Below, piece after piece: positions 60,901 to 64,000 of a stretch of DNA of 64,000 nt. Numbering within the stretch: the first letter of the stretch is position 1; every line of letters starts with the position of its first letter. Source of the DNA: Gibbula magus (lineage: Eukaryota; Mollusca; Gastropoda; Trochida; Trochidae). Location of the stretch: positions 54,364,431-54,428,430 of the forward strand of contig OW388296.1 of NCBI GenBank assembly GCA_936450465.1, in the 5' to 3' direction. The notes beneath the pieces are model-generated. The model was given only the letters and a program-made list of their open reading frames with translations. It ran no database searches and was not told the origin of the DNA. The translations under genes were made by a program, and so were the position numbers.

Positions 60901-63336
60901 TTATTTTGACATGTTCATATTCAAGGTCAAAGGTCAAGGTCACAAGTTCTGAAATTGCTAAAACAAATCCTTGTAAACATGATAACTTCAAACTTTTTTT
61001 GTGCTATTAGGCTCTTATTTGGTATATTTGAACTATGGAGAAAGACCAAGATTTGAAAATGTTTTCGCTAAAATCTGTCAACGGTCAAGGTCACAGTGAG
61101 GTCAAAACTTAAGCATGCTTTTGTGAATATGCCGTATTTTAACTATGAACACTTTGAGTCATTGCATGTTGTTATACACTATGAAAAGTGTTCATTGATG
61201 GTGTGACCTTGAAGGTCAAGGTCAAGGTCATGAGATATTGGTTAAGGCCACGTTAATTCTTTGATCAAATTTTGAAAGAAGAAATAGGTTTTAAGAACAA
61301 ACTTGTGAAAAGTGACCCCAGTGATGATTAGTAATAACTCGAATAATGAACAAATTTTTGTTAAAAGAATTCCCATTTTATTGATGCTGACGAGAAGACA
61401 GAACAGGGAAAGGCGAGACCCTAAGTTTCGGAGCTGCTCCTGCTTTTGCGGTGTCCCGCAATCACACTAATCTAGTTTGTGTAAAATCTGAAAAGAATCG
61501 GATGAATGGTTTTTCTGTATCCGATCAGACAAAACATCTTCAGATAGGACAGTTGGGATCCTTTGTATTACTAACCCTTGGACCGTTGGTCGGGGTATAG
61601 TAATAACTACCAAAGGTAACAACATAGGCTCTCAACTTATGACCCAGTATAGACACTTCAAACTGTCAGTTTCACCTGTCTCTATAATGATCAATACTCA
61701 ATAGTTGACTTATAAACTATCATCTCTGATGAAGACCAACATCTCTTAACCATCAAATGTGCCAATGCATGATGATCTTCATTAATGAAACTCAAAGGTA
61801 GACATTCTGTCCTCAAACAAGTTCCCTCTAGTCTGCATTCACTCCGCACTCAGTACATATTTTCTGTTCTCTAAGAAAGCAAAGACTGACCATCTTCAGC
61901 GACATGTAACCTTAAAACAAACCAGCATCTACCGAGGGTTACAAGTTTGTTTGCTCTTTGTTTGTTGCAGGTTAAACTTGATCTTTCTGCAGAAGACCAG
62001 CTTGGAGCGGAGATGAGATCAGGAGCGTTTGTGATGTACAACTGTGCCCGGCTTGCTACTCTCTTCAGGCGATTCAATGGTGATGTCAAGAAAGGTGAGA
62101 TTTTGTCAATAATTTAGTGGAAGGACTGTACAAGTGAAGAATTTTTTGCAGAATTAAATTATCAGAGCTATCACATTCTGTCAAGGTCATTGGGCTTATT
62201 CAGTCATGGTCATGGGTAAAACATGGTGCTGATAAATCCTGGTGTTACACTTTGACAGAATGTTATAACACGTTTATTCAAATGTTTTAAGAAACAATCA
62301 ATGGTCAAAATTTGTAACATCAACAGTGGATTAGCACTTCAACAGGGGTTCAACATATGGAACATCTGCTCCATCAATGTATTTGTATCCGAACTTCTCA
62401 TTCCATCATCTGATAGTCTTCACAGCATTTTGCCTCATAGCTTTTCATTTGAATCTTTGTCTTATATGTAACTGAATGTACAAATCATTATCTTCTAGGT
62501 GTTTATCCCCCTCTTCCTGATGTTGATGAAGTGAACTTTGACCTATTGAAAGAGGAGGTAAGAGTTCAATAATTTTACTTATTCAGGATAGATAAAAGCA
62601 GCACAATAATGGTATTTAAATTTAATAGCAGGTCAGGGAATATGCAAATGATTGAAATCCAATTAATGTCATATTTCTTGCTTTGCTAACCATTCTTTGA
62701 GATTAAAATTGACTACAGTTCTGCTGTATTGTAAATCTGAAACATAGAATCCTATTACAATCATAATATCAAAGGAACCAAGTTGATTCCAAAACTCAAA
62801 AATGTATGGTTTTGGTTACATGACCACATCTGCAAGGCTACTATAATCCCCTGATTGTAAAAGCAGATTTTGCCTTGTATCGCTGAAGGTTGGTTTCTCA
62901 TCAATATCTAATGATGTATTTTTTCAGCCAATGAAGTGTCTTTGCAATTTGATGGTTATTCATCTGTCTTCTCATGTGGGTGCTACTTGATTTAAAGTTA
63001 TTTAACGTTCGATTTGAGGTGAAAGTTGCTTAGAAAATCAGTGGATTAAAGCAGCTTTGGGGATAAACATACACTGATGGAGCAGGAAGACCCGACACAT
63101 GACCATGTTTTATTGATATAATTGCTAAGATTTTTCAGTTATGAAATTGTTAAACTCTGGAACTGGGGAAATGTAAGATAATTTGTTCCAATATGTCAGT
63201 AATATGCTTGTGTGAACAGGAGGAGTGGGAACTTCTGTTCAACTTCGTCTACAGTTTCCCTGATGTGCTGCTTCGCTGTGTGGAGAGGGTGCGTGCTACT
63301 GACACAGATATACATGCCAAGATTCACACACACAAG
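48748..63336 (+). CDS. DALRD3: DALRD3, DALR anticodon-binding domain protein 3 (10 exons, 3' end outside window)
   Basis: Ten exons splice in consistent phase to 501 codons: 48748-48918, 51379-51698, 52071-52363, 52847-52923, 53339-53538, 55007-55065, 55235-55317, 61971-62094, 62499-62557 and 63220-63336. All introns are GT-AG. Conserved blocks match vertebrate DALRD3 (about 540 residues): TGCNTGKLGFDKNLNLVD, VVHIVSEGRSYTQQQVHLLW, SIAFEMLTTASRNT and, in the DALR domain, SGAFVMYNCARLATLF. The DALR domain resembles the anticodon-binding domain of arginyl-tRNA synthetase. In human cells DALRD3 recognises arginine tRNAs and delivers the methyltransferase METTL2 for 3-methylcytosine at position 32. 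About 45-55 C-terminal residues are missing because the last exon lies beyond the window. Introns 1, 5, 7 and 10 carry mobile elements. Confidence 0.92.
49298..49798. mobile_element. TIR element in DALRD3 intron 1
   Basis: The left end GCAGACATGCCTACCCTTA and right end AAAAAGGGGTAGGCATGTCT form an inverted repeat of about 19 bp around 500 bp of AT-rich sequence. A 76-codon frame inside (49465-49695) has no recognisable domain. Probably a MITE. Confidence 0.65.
50648..50729 (+). repeat. 42-bp tandem duplication in DALRD3 intron 1
   Basis: Two adjacent copies of a unit starting ATCTTTATTTGTTTT and ending GTGTGTATTTAATAAA, nearly identical, hence fairly recent. Confidence 0.85.
51379..51698 (+). 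CDS. DALRD3: DALRD3 exon 2
   Basis: Acceptor TATTCCAG and donor GTAATG; enters in phase 0 and leaves two bases of a Gly codon. It encodes SPSVLLKY-like sequence through LRQLLILQHVQHLLTAHG, matching the human segment before 'HGVCVRLVP'. Confidence 0.88.
52071..52363 (+). CDS. DALRD3: DALRD3 exon 3
   Basis: Acceptor TTCTTCCAG and donor GTAAGA; completes the Gly codon and leaves phase 1. It contains the conserved block LRQFIEDTGCNTGKLGFDKN. Confidence 0.9.
52847..52923 (+). CDS. DALRD3: DALRD3 exon 4
   Basis: A short 77-bp exon between TTTCAG and GTAGAT, encoding V-C-D-N-E-G-P-K-E-V-I-E through QSCCQTEEQ, ending in phase 0. It is placed by phase and reading frame between two well-conserved exons. 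Confidence 0.75.
53339..53538 (+). CDS. DALRD3: DALRD3 exon 5
   Basis: Starts VVHIVSEGRSYTQQQVHLLW after ATCGTCAG and ends ...QTAQEFVR at donor GTTAGT (phase 2). A repetitive GEMKGGEMKGRE stretch in the middle is a small species-specific expansion. Confidence 0.88.
54031..54342 (+). mobile_element. tRNA-derived SINE in DALRD3 intron 5
   Basis: A 312-bp unit flanked by a perfect 14-bp target duplication (TCATATTATCATTC at 54017-54030 and 54343-54356). The head at about 54036-54108 is tRNA-like: A-box TAGCGCAGTGG, anticodon-loop-like TTCGGAT (resembling tRNA-Arg-TCG) and B-box GGTTCGAATCC. The body follows, and the tail ends GGGGTGTTAAATCCCAACTC. The exact duplication shows a recent insertion mobilised by a LINE. 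It sits in the sense orientation of the host intron. Confidence 0.9.
54370..54475 (+). mobile_element. Older SINE tail fragment
   Basis: 'GCAATATTGCCCAACTGGCA' followed by 'TTAAAGATAAATTCACTCAC' resembles the 3' part of molluscan SINEs (…atattgc…ggcgttaaa…ttcactcac). There is no head and no duplication, so it is an old fragment next to the younger SINE. Confidence 0.45.
55007..55065 (+). CDS. DALRD3: DALRD3 exon 6
   Basis: Acceptor TTTTCAG and donor GTAGG; encodes MRFEQMKEASVMKYGDEVQ, matching the human 'VCKASALKHGGD' region, leaving phase 1. Confidence 0.88.
55235..55317 (+). CDS. DALRD3: DALRD3 exon 7
   Basis: Acceptor GTTGCAG and donor GTGAGA; encodes QGWETTLSGMTAASIAFEML..., matching human 'SVATIKFEMLSTAPQSQ'. 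Ends in phase 0 before the 6.65-kb intron 7. Confidence 0.9.
55830..56008 (+). repeat. GGTCA-repeat array, part left of the LINE
   Basis: Matches 60855-61045 closely ('TAACTTCTTACTTATGCC', 'CTGGGGAATT', 'TCAAAGGTCAAGGTCAC', 'CTTGTAAACA', 'ACTATGGAGAAAG'). It breaks off at the LINE target duplication (55994-56008). Confidence 0.85.
56020..56240 (+). promoter_or_regulatory. LINE internal promoter candidate: GC-rich leader, paired E-boxes, YY1-type site
   Basis: The leader begins with a CpG-rich segment containing a repeated TACGCCGGGT (about 56050 and 56098). Then come two TCACGTGA palindromes (56201-56208, 56216-56223) and AAAGATGGCG (56228-56237), a YY1-type site in the sense direction. A YY1 site also positions transcription in human L1. 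This argues that the 5' end is a true element start rather than a random truncation. Confidence 0.5.
56558..60370 (+). CDS. LINE ORF2 protein: AP endonuclease-reverse transcriptase
   Basis: An intact 1270-residue retrotransposon polyprotein that nicks DNA and primes reverse transcription at the nick. The endonuclease occupies residues about 5-235: SVNCRG (Asn12), LQDTHF (Asp41 in the place of the usual Glu), YGPN, GDFNL (Asp143, Asn145), YTWRRP, RLDFFLIS and SDHS (Asp230-His231). A charged helical linker runs to about 450. The reverse transcriptase follows with NWRPISLLN, VDFEKAFDSV (Asp613), CRQGDPLSPYIF and QYADDTEF (YADD, 713-716). A C-terminal zinc-binding cluster CTFCQSE...HLFWDC lies near 1143-1165. 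All catalytic residues are present. Codon use is T-rich, unlike the A-rich LINE at 13-17 kb, so the two belong to different subfamilies. Confidence 0.95.
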   Translation: MDEFGLSIGSVNCRGLNEYSKRKDVLHFLRDKKYDIYFLQDTHFLKDKEPFIRSEWGSDVIFNSNTGQSRGVAILFSNKLNYKIHDTFKDERGNLLILNVSICEKKVTLVNLYGPNSDEPEFYAMVLDRIKAFGNSHYILAGDFNLCLQPSMDSYNYKNVNNPNARKQVIEMIGDLDLVDVWRDHNPEVHGYTWRRPNPIRQARLDFFLISQNLYSFICQSSINVAYRSDHSLIDIKMNFSDKDSHKNTYWKFNNSLLRDPKYVSSVKETINNVVKQYAPFLNHEANIDEVKLSEIDFSVNDQLFLETLLMEIRGKSISYSSFLKKSRLKKEQDLLEDIKGLEDNFVEIDKLDKKRKELEEIRKAKMEGIIIRSRAKWIDEGEKVSRYFCNLEKRNYVSKGMSQLVLEDGSTVEKTEDIVLEAKSFYEGLYSSKEHILKDCELDEFFADEDLYRLSKEDSDSLEGLVTYDEVLKCLKKAKNNKSPGSDGFTYEFFKFFWKDLSPFLLRSFNYSFSNGSLSVTQRQGIITCIPKGDKPKRFLKNWRPISLLNTVYKLLSSVIAERFKRVLPKLISTDQTGFMSNRYIGDNIRLIYDLMNYTESNDIPGMLFLVDFEKAFDSVSWSFINKTLSFFGFGKDIINWFNILYNDASSCLNINGTLSPWFSVERGCRQGDPLSPYIFILCVEILAGLVRKNPNIKGITVDNEEYLLTQYADDTEFVLDGSQKSFEATVDTLNFFADISGLKINYDKSQVVWIGSRRNSSVKFLPCLRLQWNPEYFKLLGVVFSTDLNAMIKKNFENKLFEIQIIINRWMKRIITPLGRIAIIKSLLISKLNYLFLTLPNPPGTFLPELNKMLFKFLWSGKPDKVKRVVACKSVKDGGLGMIEAFSYVSSLKLSWMRKLLDVNNESKWKQLCYASSPKLSNLAVFGNSFPSKLAKETRNEFWCDCIVAFDKFTHKIQPESFDEFITEPIYYNKHIKIGNEVIFSSSWFDRGVSRICDFINPGGGYRTIEEFQNTYELDINFLHYNGLIKAFKIYQDKLNITKPTSFEHLDDNNVIRKLLSVKKGAKCYYYILSESVVNLKFKYKWEECILAELDWENIFVKPLRTTTDTKLRWFQFRIIHDILSTNSFLFKIKIADSNLCTFCQSEVETISHLFWDCRHVQTFWQSFLKLLNEKCSHIYNLNFDLQLVIFGLRKNVYTDDVFDLLLLLAKFFIYKCKVLKSTLDFNHFRHYMYNRYVIEKHIAYSKSKQDKFYAKWMLYHDVANPST
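60371..60596 (+). other. LINE 3' UTR and A tail
   Basis: A 3' UTR of about 215 bp, AATAAA near 60570, then 'GTCAATTAC' and a run of A residues merging into the target duplication. Confidence 0.8.
60597..61260 (+). repeat. GGTCA-repeat array, part right of the LINE (435-bp unit)
   Basis: A first unit starts CTATGGAGAAAGGTCAAGAT at 60598 and a second, CTATGGAGAAAGACCAAGAT, at 61033, giving a 435-bp period. Both contain 'GTTTTCGCTAA', 'GGTCAAGGTCACAG' and 'GCATGCTTTTG'. Each unit holds several TCAAGGTCA motifs, the extended half-site of ERR/FTZ-F1-type nuclear receptors. The left remnant of the array lies at 55830-56008. Confidence 0.88.
61261..61970. other. Remainder of DALRD3 intron 7
   Basis: No element or gene recognised; ends in the acceptor TTTGTTGCAG. 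Confidence 0.5.
61971..62094 (+). CDS. DALRD3: DALRD3 exon 8
   Basis: Encodes LSAEDQLGAEMRSGAFVMYN and CARLATLFRRF, the most conserved part of the DALR domain and the decisive match to DALRD3. Acceptor TTGCAG and donor GTGAGA, leaving phase 1. Confidence 0.95.
62499..62557 (+). CDS. DALRD3: DALRD3 exon 9
   Basis: Encodes VYPPLPDVDEVNFDLLKEE, matching the human 'LYPTFPPVSSLDFSLLHDE'. Acceptor TTCTAG, donor GTAAGA, phase 0 out. Confidence 0.92.
63220..63336 (+). CDS. DALRD3: DALRD3 exon 10 (last one in the window)
   Basis: Encodes EEWELLFNFVYSFPDVLLRC and onward to IHAKIHTHK, matching human '[20 protein letters not shown]'. Acceptor GTGAACAG, donor GTTGGT, phase 0. At least one further exon must follow outside the window. 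Confidence 0.92.
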
Positions 63337-63459
63337 GTTGGTATACCTGGTATGCTTTTCTTAATTGTGTTAATAGTAATGAAGATAACACTAGATCGCA
63401 AACATTGCTGTTCAGTATAATAGAATCAGGATCAGTAATTCAGGCTGTGTATTTAGGGG

Positions 63460-63800
63460 ATATCTGTATTTTTTGACAAATACCATGTTTATCTCATCGA
63501 GTGAGTTAGAACAGTAAATATTTCACGGGTGAAATATATTAACTTTTCTACCTCACGAGATGAGATGAACATGGTATTTGTCAAGAAAAAACAGATATTA
63601 TATTTATTATGTCATTATTTCTTTGTTTTATGTTGACGTGGAGTTATTTCAATGGTAAACGTAAAGCCTACACCAGCTGACAATATGACGTCATTACATT
63701 GTCCCGATGACGTCACGCGGTTGGTGATAAAGTTTATCGTCACTCAGTTCAGTGGTGATAAAGGTTATCACCACCGTGGCTTGATAGAGGGTTTATTTCA
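63460..63800. mobile_element. Fold-back element with paired CRE palindromes in DALRD3 intron 10
   Basis: A long imperfect hairpin (arms 63461-63510 and 63548-63598, with an inner hairpin AATATTTCAC/GTGAAATATATT) is followed by two ATGACGTCA palindromes (63685-63693, 63707-63715) and a second hairpin at about 63722-63772 (GGTGATAA...TTATCACC). This order (hairpin, two CREs, smaller 'GATAA...TTATC' hairpin) repeats that of 29575-30410, although the sequences differ. The right boundary is approximate. Confidence 0.5.
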
Positions 63801-64000
63801 CTGATAGAACCGAGTATCTCACTCCAAATTATGTTTTAAATAGAACAAATCATTCATCCAGTGAATTTCAGATAACATTAAGTCTTTGCTTTGAGAATCC
63901 TATGCCAGCTCGTTTAAAAACTGTAGTGGAATAATTTTAAATGAACATGTTTTTGCTCAATTTCCAGCCGTTAAAGTCTTAGTCTTTTGTAAGTTGTTTT

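Noticed and set aside
63961..64000. A final DALRD3 exon after TTTCCAG
   Set aside because: In the required phase 0 the frame hits a stop after four codons and does not match the DALR C terminus.

Overview
The window is eukaryotic nuclear DNA from an animal. It is AT-rich, intron-containing and dominated by mobile elements and simple repeats. There are no operons and no rRNA, true tRNA or CRISPR loci. The overall flavour is molluscan: L1/Tx1-type LINEs with the aquatic-invertebrate 'QDTHF' endonuclease signature, a tRNA-headed SINE, SINE tails ending in 'GGCGTTAAACCCC', dispersed 'AAAGGTCAAGGTCAC' repeats, and hammerhead-ribozyme relics of the Penelope type. I infer a marine mollusc (gastropod or bivalve) at moderate confidence; nothing here fixes the species.

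Two host genes can be recognised. (1) A single-exon Kruppel-like factor of the KLF15 type lies on the minus strand at 25253-26248. A TATA box and a CCAAT box are placed correctly upstream. (2) DALRD3, the tRNA-Arg-binding partner of the m3C32 methyltransferase, lies on the plus strand from 48748. Ten exons with matching splice phases can be assembled (501 codons), and the last exon(s) lie beyond the right edge of the window.

Layout. 1-10.6 kb: no gene; MITE copies, a SINE-like relic, simple repeats and a G-quadruplex candidate. 10.6-17.5 kb: an L1/Tx1 LINE with intact ORF1 and an ORF2 split by one frameshift in an A8 tract. 17.5-25 kb: intergenic, with a TIR element, an ETS-CRE-YY1 promoter-like cluster at 20.2 kb and a decayed minisatellite. 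25.2-27.6 kb: the KLF15-like gene and its GC-richer upstream region. 28-31 kb: a 642-bp TIR element, a (TAG)n tract and a fold-back element. 31-42.7 kb: further TIR elements, two minisatellites (33-bp and 26-bp units) and three related hammerhead-type sequences, one with an intact core. 44-46.6 kb: a CpG-rich unassigned island and two MITEs. 48.7 kb to the end: DALRD3. Its introns carry a TIR element (intron 1), a SINE with a perfect 14-bp target duplication (intron 5), a LINE with an uninterrupted 1270-codon ORF2 inside a nuclear-receptor-half-site repeat array (intron 7), and a second fold-back element (intron 10).

The mobile elements interact. The intron-7 LINE is inserted inside another repeat array with an identifiable target duplication. 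A fold-back element interrupts the (TAG)n tract. The CRE palindrome TGACGTCA occurs at least 13 times, several times inside repeats, which suggests that mobile elements are spreading a promoter-type site.
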